A DNA stretch of 64,000 bases from Maribacter sp044594925 (GTDB lineage Bacteria > Bacteroidota > Bacteroidia > Flavobacteriales > Flavobacteriaceae): assembly GCF_044594925.1 (NCBI RefSeq), contig NZ_CP138991.1, positions 3,658,001-3,722,000 of the forward strand. Reading direction: 5' to 3'. The translations under genes were made by a program, and so were the position numbers. Shown piece by piece: positions 1-8,778 of the stretch; the first letter of the stretch is position 1, and every line of letters begins with the position of its first letter. A model generated the notes under the pieces. That model saw only the letters and a program-made list of their open reading frames with translations. It did not search any database and was not told where the DNA came from.

Positions 1-2211
1 CATGAACGCGGTGACCGTATTTATCAGGTTTATAATCAGTATCCTGTAGATGGTGAAATATGGACATGGAATTCAACACCTAAGATTATGGGCCCTACCA
101 TTAAAAAAGATTTTCCTGAAGTGGAGCGAGTGTCGAGGTACAATTATGATGACACTTACCTGTTTTCGGTAGGGGATAAACGTATGAAGGCAACGGGTAC
201 AATTGTAGACCCGGATTTCCTATATATGTTTAGTTTCCCCTTAATCAATGGCTCCAGGGAGACGGTATTGGCCGATGTAAATTCTTTGGTGGTGACAGAA
301 ACGTTTGCCAAAGAACTTTTTGGGGAAAATGATCCAATGGGGCAGGTGGTTAAAATAGATAACAACGATGTTTTCAAAATATCGGGAGTGTTGAAAGATT
401 TACCGAGCAATAGCGGGTTTCATTTTAAATTTCTGATTCCTTGGTCTTATTTGAAACAGATTGGCCACGATGATAAGCACTGGGGTAATAACTCCATTGC
501 TACCTATATTATGCTCAAGGAAAATACCGACTATGCTTCATTTTTGGATAAAATTGGTAATCTACGAGAGATTTATGATAAGGATTCGGCGGATATGGTA
601 ACCTACCCATATCCTTTCTTTAGAAACTATCTCTATGGTGAATTTGAAAACGGAGAGGAAGTTGGAGGTAGGATAGCCATCATAAGGCTATTTAGTATTA
701 TAGCTTTTATAATTTTATTGATTGCCTGTATAAATTTTATGAATTTAAGCACTGCACGCAGTGAAAAACGTGCCAAGGAAGTGGGCATACGCAAAGTTAT
801 AGGTGCCCAGCGAGGAGGGCTCATAAGTCAGTTTATGGGCGAGTCCATTTTATTATCGGTTTTAAGTGCGTTGTTTGCATTCGTACTTGTTTTATTGGTG
901 TTGCCTAAATTTAATGAGTTACTTCAAACCGAAGTACGCATAGATTATACAGATCCCATATTCTGGAGTTCAGCTCTTGGCATTATTGTGTTTACAGGTC
1001 TTCTTGCGGGTAGTTACCCTGCTTTATATTTGTCTGCTTTTAAGCCTATTTCCGTATTAAAAGGGACTTTTCAAAAGTTAAACTCAAAATTCAGTGCTAG
1101 AAAGGTTCTGGTCGTGGTACAATTTGCTGCTGCCATTGTTTTTATTACCTCTACCCTAATCGTAAAACAACAATTGAACAAAGTTCAGAATAGGCAAATG
1201 GGTTATAGTAAGGATAATCTTATCTACACCTATATGGAAGGTGATGTAAAGCAAAAATATCAAGGCATTAGAAATGAATTAATTGCCTCGGGCGCTGCTA
1301 CTTCGGTTACAAGAACGGTTTCTCCTGTAACAGAAAATTGGAGCAACTCTTGGGATATGGAGTGGCAAGGCAAAGATTTTGATGATAAAACCTTGATTCT
1401 GCGGTTTACCGCCGGTGAGGCGATTGCTAAAACATTAGGTCTAGAGGTACTTGCTGGTAGAGATTTGAACCATACTCTTTACCCATCGGACAGCACTGCC
1501 ATGTTAATTAACGAGACTGCAGCTGAGCATATGGGATTTGATGAGCCTATAGGCAATATTGTGAAGGATATGGGTATGGATTGGCGCATAATTGGTGTTG
1601 TAAAAGATTTTGTATTCACCTCACCTTTCCAGAAAATAGAACCTGTAATTATTCATGGTAATGGAGAATGGACCAATTTTATACATCTTAAATTGAATCC
1701 GAAGAATACCATGAGTCAAAACTTGGCCCAAGTAGAAAGTATCTTTGAAAAATTTAACCCCGAATATCCTTTTAATTATGAGTTTGTAGACCAACAGTAC
1801 GCTAATAAGTTTATTGATGAGCAGCGCACTCAAACCTTGGCTAATTTATCTGCCTTGTTAACCATATTTATATCATGCTTAGGTCTGTTTGGTCTAGCTA
1901 GTTACATGGCAGAGAACAGGATAAAGGAAATTGGAGTGCGGAAGGTATTAGGAGCTTCAGTTCAAAGTATTGCCTCGCTTCTTTCTTTAGATTTCTTGAA
2001 GCTGGTGTTAATTTCTGTAACATTGGCAGTACCTATTTCCTGGTATTTAATGAGTAAATGGCTTCAGGATTTTGCATATCGGGTAACCATTTCATGGTGG
2101 ACATTTGCATTAGCTGGTGTCTTAGCATTGGTCATCGCCTTTTTAACGGTGAGCTATCAAGCAGTAAAGGCGGCAATCGTTAATCCCGTAGACTCCTTAC
2201 GGGACGAATAA
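1..2211 (+). CDS. ABC transporter permease, MacB/FtsX type (5' end outside window)
   Basis: The reading frame is open from base 1 (HERGDRIYQVYNQYP...), so the true start lies upstream and 736 codons are visible. The layout is the duplicated Bacteroidota form: a periplasmic MacB core-like region, a membrane block with LFSIIAFIILLIACINFMNL and the FtsX motif EKRAKEVGIRKVIGA, a second periplasmic domain, and a C-terminal FtsX block (MAENRIKEIGVRKVLGAS) ending in NPVDSLRDE. Permeases of this family work with a LolD/MacB-type ATPase on extracytoplasmic substrates such as lipoproteins, peptides or antibiotics, usually without carrying them through a channel. It is first of a five-gene codirectional run that ends with the ATPase at 7876. 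The substrate is unknown. Confidence 0.9.
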   Translation, partial: HERGDRIYQVYNQYPVDGEIWTWNSTPKIMGPTIKKDFPEVERVSRYNYDDTYLFSVGDKRMKATGTIVDPDFLYMFSFPLINGSRETVLADVNSLVVTETFAKELFGENDPMGQVVKIDNNDVFKISGVLKDLPSNSGFHFKFLIPWSYLKQIGHDDKHWGNNSIATYIMLKENTDYASFLDKIGNLREIYDKDSADMVTYPYPFFRNYLYGEFENGEEVGGRIAIIRLFSIIAFIILLIACINFMNLSTARSEKRAKEVGIRKVIGAQRGGLISQFMGESILLSVLSALFAFVLVLLVLPKFNELLQTEVRIDYTDPIFWSSALGIIVFTGLLAGSYPALYLSAFKPISVLKGTFQKLNSKFSARKVLVVVQFAAAIVFITSTLIVKQQLNKVQNRQMGYSKDNLIYTYMEGDVKQKYQGIRNELIASGAATSVTRTVSPVTENWSNSWDMEWQGKDFDDKTLILRFTAGEAIAKTLGLEVLAGRDLNHTLYPSDSTAMLINETAAEHMGFDEPIGNIVKDMGMDWRIIGVVKDFVFTSPFQKIEPVIIHGNGEWTNFIHLKLNPKNTMSQNLAQVESIFEKFNPEYPFNYEFVDQQYANKFIDEQRTQTLANLSALLTIFISCLGLFGLASYMAENRIKEIGVRKVLGASVQSIASLLSLDFLKLVLISVTLAVPISWYLMSKWLQDFAYRVTISWWTFALAGVLALVIAFLTVSYQAVKAAIVNPVDSLRDE

Positions 2212-2241
2212 TAAAATCAACAATCTAAAAATAAATCAATC

Positions 2242-4656
2242 ATGTTTAAGAACTATTTGAAAATTGCTTGGAGGAACTTAGTTAAGGATAAAACTTTTAC
2301 CCTTATCAATGTTCTTGGTCTATCAGTAGCTTTTGGTGTTGCCATATTACTCGCAATGGCCGCCTTTTTTGATTTAGGGTATAATAGCTTTCATGATAAC
2401 GGCGATAACATTTATCAAGTATATACGGTAATAGAAGCACCAAAGGGTCCCGAAGTAACCACAAGTCAGCCAGCGCCTTTGGCAAGCTCATTAAAAGAGG
2501 AGGTGCCTGGGGTAGAAAAAATAACCCGCTTTCTTGAACAAGAAGCTTTGACACTATACAAGGAGAAGGAAATTAATTTTGATGCCGCTTGGTTAGATAG
2601 TGAGTTTTTTGAAATGTTTACGTTTCCGGTCTTGAAGGGAAATAAGGACAATCCCCTTCAAGAAAAGAATTCAGTAGTAGTTACTGAAAATACGGCCAAG
2701 GCACTTTTTGGTAATGAAGAGGCCATTGGAAAAACCATCGCCATTTTAATAGATGGTAAGGAAGAACCGTTTACCGTATCTGCGATAGTCGGTAATAACG
2801 ATAATCAAAATACATTAGAATTTGATATTGCTATTCCGTTTGAAAATCATGCAGGCTATGCCGAAAATATGCAAACGTGGAATGCGCAGTACCATGCTGT
2901 CTTTATGCAACTACAACCAGAAATAACAGTACAGCAATTCGAAAATAATACGCATTCCTTGACAGCGTTGCATTACAGCAGTAATTCTGAGCGACTAAAA
3001 CGCGATGGGGCGGTCCCAAACGAAGCTGGTCAATTTTTTCAGATCAGATTACTGCCCTTAAAGGATGTTCGCTTTGCAAGTTTTAGAAAAGGGTTTGCCG
3101 ATGTAAGTCGTGCTGTACCATACCTAATTCTTGGAGTGGCATTTCTAATCTTGTTCATAGCAAGTGTTAACTTCATAAATATGAGTATTGCCAAAAGTGC
3201 ACAACGTCTTCGGGAAATTGGAATGCGAAAAACCTTAGGGGCACAGAAAATGCAATTATTCTTTCAATTTTGGAGTGAAAGTCTTTTTGTTTTTTTGATA
3301 TCGGTCGCTTTTGGAACCTTACTTAGCTTTTTATTGATAAACGACTTCAAAACAATTTTTAGAACGGCTATTTCCTTTGATATGTTAATGTCTCCTACAA
3401 TAATACTGGGATTCTTATCGGTTGTAGTTATTATTACATTGTTAGTAGGCGGTTATCCAGCTTTATTATTAAGTCGTTTAGGAACTATTCAGTCTTTAAA
3501 GGGAAAATTAGAGACTTCTGGGAGCAACCGTGTAAGAAATGTATTGATGGTCGTACAGTTCGGAATCGCTATTTTACTCATTTGCGGAACCCTGGTTTTA
3601 TGGAGTCAAGTAGATTATATGCGCAATAAGGATTTAGGGTTTGATAAAGATCAGGTATTATCATTCCCTATAGATGGTAAAAAGAATCCTTATGATGCCG
3701 TAAAGTTGCTTAGAGAAGAGCTTGCGGGTAATCCCAATATCTTGGGAGTTTCTGCATCCGATAATAATTTGGGTAGGGGAAAAGATGGCAGTCAATCTAC
3801 CAGTGTATGGGGTTTTGATTATAAGGGTAGAGGTGTTCGTACGCATGCTTTAACGGTAGATTATAATTATTTTAAAACTTTAGGTATAGAGCTGGTTGCT
3901 GGGCGTTCCTTTGATAAAAACTATCATGGAGATACCCAAGCTGTAATTATAAATGAAAGTATGGCAAAGGAATTGGATGAATCTGACCCTTTGACCGCTT
4001 CACTACCTATGAACGATAGTCTTAGGTCTCCCATAATTGGCGTTGTAAAAGATTATAATTTTCAGGATATCTCAAAAGCTATAGAACCGTTGACATTTTT
4101 TTTGGATAGAGAATCAGGTTTGGCATATGCTTTTGTGAAAGTTACACCAGTAAATATGGCCAATTCTTTTAAAGCAGTAGAAAAGGCATGGAAGAAAATT
4201 GAGCCAAATGCAGAATTTTTAGGTTCATTCTTAGATGAAAATATTGACAATACCTTTAGAAGAGAAAAAAAAATGGCCACTATGATCACCAGTGGGTCCG
4301 TTCTAGCAATTGCACTCAGTTGTATCGGCTTATTTGCAATGTCTTTATTGATAGTGGCACAACGAACCAAAGAGATTGGCGTACGTAAAGTTCTGGGAGC
4401 TAGTGTTTCGTCTTTAACCATACTGTTGACCAAAGATTTTTTACAATTGGTTCTGATTTCATTTGTAATTGCAACACCTGTTGCCTGGTGGTTTTTAAGG
4501 GAATGGTTAGCAAATTATGAGAATAAGATAGAATTAAACATCTGGTTTTTTGCGGTGGCTGGCATGTTGGCCATGGCTATAGCTTTTTTCACGGTGGGAA
4601 CTAGAACAATAAGTGCCGCAATGCAGAATCCTGTTAGAAGTTTAAGAGACGAATAA
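2242..4656 (+). CDS. ABC transporter permease, MacB/FtsX type
   Basis: 804 residues from an ATG 30 bases after the preceding stop. It begins MFKNYLKIAWRNLVKDK, the usual opening of flavobacterial FtsX permeases, followed by TM1 (about 24-45), a MacB-like periplasmic domain to about 280, FtsX membrane block 1 (LREIGMRKTLGAQK), a second periplasmic domain and FtsX block 2 (RTKEIGVRKVLGAS), ending NPVRSLRDE. It is a diverged paralogue of the permeases at 1 and 5476. Co-transcription with them and the ATPase at 7876 is inferred from strand and spacing. The substrate cannot be read from the sequence. Confidence 0.92.
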   Translation: MFKNYLKIAWRNLVKDKTFTLINVLGLSVAFGVAILLAMAAFFDLGYNSFHDNGDNIYQVYTVIEAPKGPEVTTSQPAPLASSLKEEVPGVEKITRFLEQEALTLYKEKEINFDAAWLDSEFFEMFTFPVLKGNKDNPLQEKNSVVVTENTAKALFGNEEAIGKTIAILIDGKEEPFTVSAIVGNNDNQNTLEFDIAIPFENHAGYAENMQTWNAQYHAVFMQLQPEITVQQFENNTHSLTALHYSSNSERLKRDGAVPNEAGQFFQIRLLPLKDVRFASFRKGFADVSRAVPYLILGVAFLILFIASVNFINMSIAKSAQRLREIGMRKTLGAQKMQLFFQFWSESLFVFLISVAFGTLLSFLLINDFKTIFRTAISFDMLMSPTIILGFLSVVVIITLLVGGYPALLLSRLGTIQSLKGKLETSGSNRVRNVLMVVQFGIAILLICGTLVLWSQVDYMRNKDLGFDKDQVLSFPIDGKKNPYDAVKLLREELAGNPNILGVSASDNNLGRGKDGSQSTSVWGFDYKGRGVRTHALTVDYNYFKTLGIELVAGRSFDKNYHGDTQAVIINESMAKELDESDPLTASLPMNDSLRSPIIGVVKDYNFQDISKAIEPLTFFLDRESGLAYAFVKVTPVNMANSFKAVEKAWKKIEPNAEFLGSFLDENIDNTFRREKKMATMITSGSVLAIALSCIGLFAMSLLIVAQRTKEIGVRKVLGASVSSLTILLTKDFLQLVLISFVIATPVAWWFLREWLANYENKIELNIWFFAVAGMLAMAIAFFTVGTRTISAAMQNPVRSLRDE

Positions 4657-4683
4657 ATAATATGTCAATCAAAAATCAAAATC

Positions 4684-5406
4684 ATGAAATCAATTGCAAC
4701 ATTCATTTTAGTAATCATTGGAATAACTTTTACTCAAGCACAAAGGGAAAAGAAAATCAAAGGTGATGGGAACATAGTGTCCTTAGAAAGAAAGATAGGC
4801 GATTTTGGGGGTATCGCTGTGGGTGGTTTTTATCAAGTGGCATTGGTTGATGGGGAGGAAGGTACAGTTACGCTTAAGGGGGAAGCAAACCTTTTAGAAT
4901 ATATAGAGACTGAAGTTAAAAGTGGCACTTTAATTATTAAAGCTAAAAAGAATGTACAGTTACGTCCATCTAGGGGTGAAACTATTTACGTTACCATACC
5001 GGTTGATAAAATTGATGCAATTCGCCTTTCGGGCTCGGGAAAAGTAGTGGGGAAAAAGACCTTTGAGGCAAGTAATTTCAAGATTCATACTTCTGGTTCT
5101 AAAAATGCGGATTTACGTGTTAATGCTAAAAATGTAATGATAATTACTTCCGGTGCTAGCACTATAACTTTAGGTGGAACTTCGGAAAGTTTAGAAATTA
5201 CTTCATCTGGCTCATCAAACTTAAGCGCTTATGAATTTACTACGGATACCGCAGAGATAAGCTCATCGGGTTCATCGAATATTCGCATAACCGTGAATGA
5301 AAGTATTGATTCTAGGTCATCCGGGTCTAGTAACACTAAATATCGCGGAAATCCTGATGTTATTCATAGTAAATCATCAGGTTCCAGTAGGGTGTCCAAA
5401 CAATAA
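4684..5406 (+). CDS. DUF2807 (GIN/head domain) secreted protein
   Basis: 240 residues with an N-terminal signal peptide (MKSIATFILVIIGITFTQA, cleavage likely before QR). The remainder is an all-beta repetitive protein. A short motif recurs about every 20 residues toward the C-terminus (SGSGKV, SGSKN, SSGSSNL, SSGSSNI, SSGSSNTK, SSGSSR), as in the stacked strands of the DUF2807 putative auto-transporter adhesin head family. It lies between two FtsX permeases, 27 bases after one and 69 before the next, so it is probably an extracytoplasmic partner or cargo of this export system. That role is inference; the family has no settled biochemical function. Confidence 0.8.
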   Translation: MKSIATFILVIIGITFTQAQREKKIKGDGNIVSLERKIGDFGGIAVGGFYQVALVDGEEGTVTLKGEANLLEYIETEVKSGTLIIKAKKNVQLRPSRGETIYVTIPVDKIDAIRLSGSGKVVGKKTFEASNFKIHTSGSKNADLRVNAKNVMIITSGASTITLGGTSESLEITSSGSSNLSAYEFTTDTAEISSSGSSNIRITVNESIDSRSSGSSNTKYRGNPDVIHSKSSGSSRVSKQ

Positions 5407-5475
5407 GGATTCACTCATTTTTAGAGATTACATAGTATACCAAACTTTTTGAGCCATCACTATAAAAACCAAAAA

Positions 5476-7851
5476 ATGTTAAAGCAAAACGTATTACTGT
5501 ATTTACGGAACATTAAAAAACACAAAAGTAGTTTTCTAATCAATAGTATTGGATTATCAACAGGCCTAGCCTGTGTTTTATTAGTCTATTTATGGGTGTC
5601 CGATGAGCTGATTATGGACAAGTTTCATGAGAATGACGACCGTATTCACCAGGTCTTTAGAAATGTCCCTAACGCCGATGGAGAACTACGGACACAAAGC
5701 TCAAATTCTAGTCAAATGTTAACCACTTTTAAAGAGGAATTGCCTGAGGTTGAAAGGATAGTGGCCGTGCATGAAATTTATGGTGGCGGAATGATTCAGA
5801 CCAATCAAAAAAAGATAAGCAGTAATGGTGTTTTTGCAAGTGAAGATTATTTTAATATTTTTTCTTTTCCGTTGGTAGCTGGCAGTAAAGAAGATGCCTT
5901 AAAAGACGTTAATTCAATTGCCATTTCTAGCGAATTGGCAATTTCACTATTTGACTCGGAAGTTGACGCTATCGGGAAACCCATTACTATTAAGAACGGG
6001 GAATATGGTCTGGATGCCGTAATGACTATAAATGGTGTTTTTGAACTTCCGAAAAATACTACCGAAGATTTTGACTTTGTAGTTTCTTACAAGAAATTCT
6101 TACAGAATAGAAACCCTGATTATATTCATTGGGACAGCAATAGTTCAAGCATGTACGTATTACTTCGACCTGAAATAGATAGCAATGAATTCAATGATAA
6201 AATAGCGGATTTTATTCAAAAAAAGGATGCTGACAACACCGCTACGGTGTTTCTTTCAAAATATTCGGACAATTATTTAAACGGTCGTTTTGAAAATGGT
6301 CAACATGCCGGAGGACGAATCAGTTACGTATATCTTTTTTCTATGGTGGCGATTTTCATTTTGTTGATTGCTTGTATAAATTTTATGAATTTATCTACTG
6401 CCAAGGCTTCTAAACGATTTAAGGAAATAGGGATTAAGAAAGTGGTTGGTGCCAATAGAAAAGCGCTCATCTTCCAATTTTTAATAGAATCGGTTTTACT
6501 GTCTTTCTTTTCCTTGATAGTGGCCTGTGCTTTGGTTTGGCTCATAATGCCATGGTTCAACGTGCTTACAGGAAAAGAAATAGTTTTTTCAATTGATGCT
6601 AGGCAATTGGGGGTTTTATTAGGTGTAAGTTTGGTCACTGGCCTATTGGCAGGAAGTTACCCAGCATTATATCTTACGAAATTCAATGCTGTGCGTGTAT
6701 TAAAAGGTAAAATAGGAACCGCTTTCGGTGAGTTGATGTTACGCAAAGGTTTGGTCGTATTTCAATTTGCCATCTCTATTTTACTCATCGTAGCGGTGAG
6801 TGTTATTTACATGCAGCTAGACTTTGTGCAATCTAAGAATTTAGGATATGAAAAGGACAGCGTTATTGTTTTTGACAGACAAGACGGACTTGTGAATAAT
6901 ATGGAAACTTTTATTGAAGAAGCAAAAAATGTTCCCGGCGTGGTAAATGCGTCTTATATGCAAGGCGATATGACTAATTTTAGTAATACTTCTTGGGGAC
7001 ATAGCTGGCCAGGACAAACGGAGGCCGGTAAAAATCTTGCTTTTAAACACGCACATGTTGGTCCGGATTTTATTGAAACTATGGGCATTGAAATTACGGC
7101 CGGTCGTTCTTACGTTGATGAAAAACCGGATACTGGCACAAAAATTGTTTTGAACGAAACCGCTGTAAGACTCATGGGTCTTGAAAATCCCATAGGTACA
7201 ATTATAGATATGCGAGGCCCAAATCGAGAAATCATTGGAGTGGTGAAAGATTTTCATATTCAATCGCTCTATGAAGAAATAGCACCCATGGCATTGCTCT
7301 GTAAAACCGAATGGGTGGGAACTTTAATGGTAAAAATAAGAGCAGGGGAAGAAAAAGAAACCCTTACGGCGTTAACAGCCCTGTACAACGAATTCAGTCC
7401 TGGTTTGGCGTTTGATTATCGCTTTCTTGATAGTCAATATCAAAAACTTTATCAAGCCGAGCAACGGGTCGCAACTTTATCAAAATACTTTGCAGGGATG
7501 GCTATTTTAATCTCGTGCCTAGGATTATTTGGACTCGCTGCATTTTCGGCAGAAAGGCGACGAAAAGAAATTAGTATTCGTAAAGTGCTTGGTCAAAGTA
7601 TTCGTCAAGTAACTACCATGTTATCCGGCGAGTTTATTAAGTTGGTAGTACTTTCAATGTTAATTTCGTTACCAGTGGCTTATTTACTTGCTTCAAACTG
7701 GTTGTCACAATTTGCATACAAGATATCACTTCATTTAGGTTATTTTGTAGGAGCCGGATTGATTGCTTTGGCAATTACCTTACTTACGGTAGGAAGCCAA
7801 GCGATTAAGGCAGCAACTAAAAATCCTATCAATGCACTCAAGGAAGAATAA
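5476..7851 (+). CDS. ABC transporter permease, MacB/FtsX type
   Basis: 791 residues from the ATG of MLKQNVLLYLRN. A longer frame would need a TTG at 5449, but the chosen start gives the standard N-terminus just before TM1 (SFLINSIGLSTGLACVLLVY). The order is periplasmic MacB-like domain, FtsX block 1 (KRFKEIGIKKVVGANR), second periplasmic domain, FtsX block 2 (RRRKEISIRKVLGQS) and the end NPINALKEE. It is the third permease of the cluster and sits 24 bases before the ATPase gene, its likely partner. The closest internal resemblance is to the permease at 1-2211: both share the CINFMNLSTA segment. Confidence 0.92.
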   Translation: MLKQNVLLYLRNIKKHKSSFLINSIGLSTGLACVLLVYLWVSDELIMDKFHENDDRIHQVFRNVPNADGELRTQSSNSSQMLTTFKEELPEVERIVAVHEIYGGGMIQTNQKKISSNGVFASEDYFNIFSFPLVAGSKEDALKDVNSIAISSELAISLFDSEVDAIGKPITIKNGEYGLDAVMTINGVFELPKNTTEDFDFVVSYKKFLQNRNPDYIHWDSNSSSMYVLLRPEIDSNEFNDKIADFIQKKDADNTATVFLSKYSDNYLNGRFENGQHAGGRISYVYLFSMVAIFILLIACINFMNLSTAKASKRFKEIGIKKVVGANRKALIFQFLIESVLLSFFSLIVACALVWLIMPWFNVLTGKEIVFSIDARQLGVLLGVSLVTGLLAGSYPALYLTKFNAVRVLKGKIGTAFGELMLRKGLVVFQFAISILLIVAVSVIYMQLDFVQSKNLGYEKDSVIVFDRQDGLVNNMETFIEEAKNVPGVVNASYMQGDMTNFSNTSWGHSWPGQTEAGKNLAFKHAHVGPDFIETMGIEITAGRSYVDEKPDTGTKIVLNETAVRLMGLENPIGTIIDMRGPNREIIGVVKDFHIQSLYEEIAPMALLCKTEWVGTLMVKIRAGEEKETLTALTALYNEFSPGLAFDYRFLDSQYQKLYQAEQRVATLSKYFAGMAILISCLGLFGLAAFSAERRRKEISIRKVLGQSIRQVTTMLSGEFIKLVVLSMLISLPVAYLLASNWLSQFAYKISLHLGYFVGAGLIALAITLLTVGSQAIKAATKNPINALKEE

Positions 7852-7875
7852 AAAATTAAATATAACACTAAAATT

Positions 7876-8541
7876 ATGCTACTTCAATTAAACAATATTT
7901 TTAAATGGGTCAATTCTGGAGGCCAACGTATATTTCTACTAAAGGATATTAATCTGCAGGTAGAAGAAGGAGAATTTATTTCTATAATGGGACCTTCCGG
8001 TTCAGGAAAATCCACGTTATTGAACGTGATAGGAATGTTGGATGGTTTTGACGAGGGAGAGTATCACTTTTTGGATGAATCTGTACATACCCTTAAGGAA
8101 AAGCATAGGGCAAATTTGTACAAAGAATACATAGGTTTTGTATTTCAATCGTATCATTTATTGGATGAACTTACGGTCCAGGAAAATCTAGAAATGCCCC
8201 TACTGTATAAAAAATATAAAAGTGCAGAACGTAAGGCCATGGTTGCTGATATGTTGGACCGTTTTAATATCGTTGGAAAAAAAGACCTTTTCCCAGCCCA
8301 GCTTAGTGGTGGTCAGCAGCAATTAGTTGGTGTGGCAAGGGCTTTAATTGCTAATCCTAAGTTAATTTTGGCAGATGAACCTACAGGTAACCTGAATTCC
8401 CAACAAAGTGAGGAAATCATGGAGCTGTTTAAAAAGTTGAATGAGGAAGATGGGGTTACAATCATTCAAGTAACCCATTCAGAAAAGAATGCTGCGTACG
8501 GTTCTCGAATCATTAATTTATTGGATGGAAGAAAGGTATAA
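7876..8541 (+). CDS. ABC transporter ATP-binding protein, LolD/MacB family
   Basis: 221 residues, typical for LolD/MacB-type ATPases. Walker A is GPSGSGKST (about 39-47), the signature is LSGGQ (143-147), and Walker B plus the family hallmark is LADEPTGNL (about 165-173), followed by an H-loop THSE. The signature reads LSGGQQQLVGVARAL, with QQ where QR is usual. It ends the five-gene run, 24 bases after a permease, and is followed by a strong hairpin terminator. It is the only ATPase visible for three permeases, so it may serve all of them or another ATPase may lie upstream of the window. Confidence 0.95.
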   Translation: MLLQLNNIFKWVNSGGQRIFLLKDINLQVEEGEFISIMGPSGSGKSTLLNVIGMLDGFDEGEYHFLDESVHTLKEKHRANLYKEYIGFVFQSYHLLDELTVQENLEMPLLYKKYKSAERKAMVADMLDRFNIVGKKDLFPAQLSGGQQQLVGVARALIANPKLILADEPTGNLNSQQSEEIMELFKKLNEEDGVTIIQVTHSEKNAAYGSRIINLLDGRKV

Positions 8542-8552
8542 AGGAGATGTAA

Positions 8553-8600
8553 TGATTTATCCTAATTTTTCAAAAATTAGGATAAATCAATATTTTTTAA
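8553..8600 (+). terminator. Perfect 18-bp inverted repeat, terminator of the ABC operon
   Basis: Arms 8553-8570 and 8572-8589 are perfectly complementary (18 bp, one base between them, so the real loop takes a few pairs) and are followed by ATATTTTTT. The structure starts 11 bases after the ATPase stop codon. It is AT-rich but long, and fits a rho-independent terminator. Confidence 0.75.
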
Positions 8601-8610
8601 ATTTTCTTAC

Positions 8611-8687
8611 CATCAACCATCAACCATCAACCATCAACCATCAACCATCAACCATCAACCATCAACCATCAACCATCAACCATCAAC
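8611..8687. repeat. Heptanucleotide tandem array, 11 x CATCAAC
   Basis: Eleven exact copies of CATCAAC in 77 bases with no interruption, preceded by TTAC and followed by ATAGCC. The array lies between the terminator of the ABC operon and the promoter of mrp, about 61 bases before its -7 box. There are no spacers, so it is a simple tandem repeat and not CRISPR. A related array (CATCAAA) is at 62060. Confidence 0.98.
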
Positions 8688-8748
8688 ATAGCCTATTAGA
8701 ACATATTACATTTCAATTCTACAGCTTCCTATTCTCACCGCTAAGGAC

Positions 8749-8756
8749 TATCTTTG
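8749..8756 (+). promoter_or_regulatory. -7 box TATCTTTG of the mrp promoter
   Basis: TATCTTTG fits the Bacteroidota consensus TAnnTTTG and ends 22 bases before the mrp ATG. No clear TTG was found at the -33 position, so the call rests on the -7 element alone. Confidence 0.5.
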
Positions 8757-8778
8757 TTGTTTAGAATGAGTATACATA

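Noticed and set aside
8611..8687. CRISPR array
   Set aside because: Units are 7 bases with no spacers and no cas genes are nearby; the same holds for 62060-62198.
8489..8764. 91-codon open frame across the CATCAAC array
   Set aside because: It overlaps the ATPase end, crosses the terminator, and its repeated INHQPST peptide is just the heptamer translated. The repeat unit length (7, not a multiple of 3) keeps stops out by chance.
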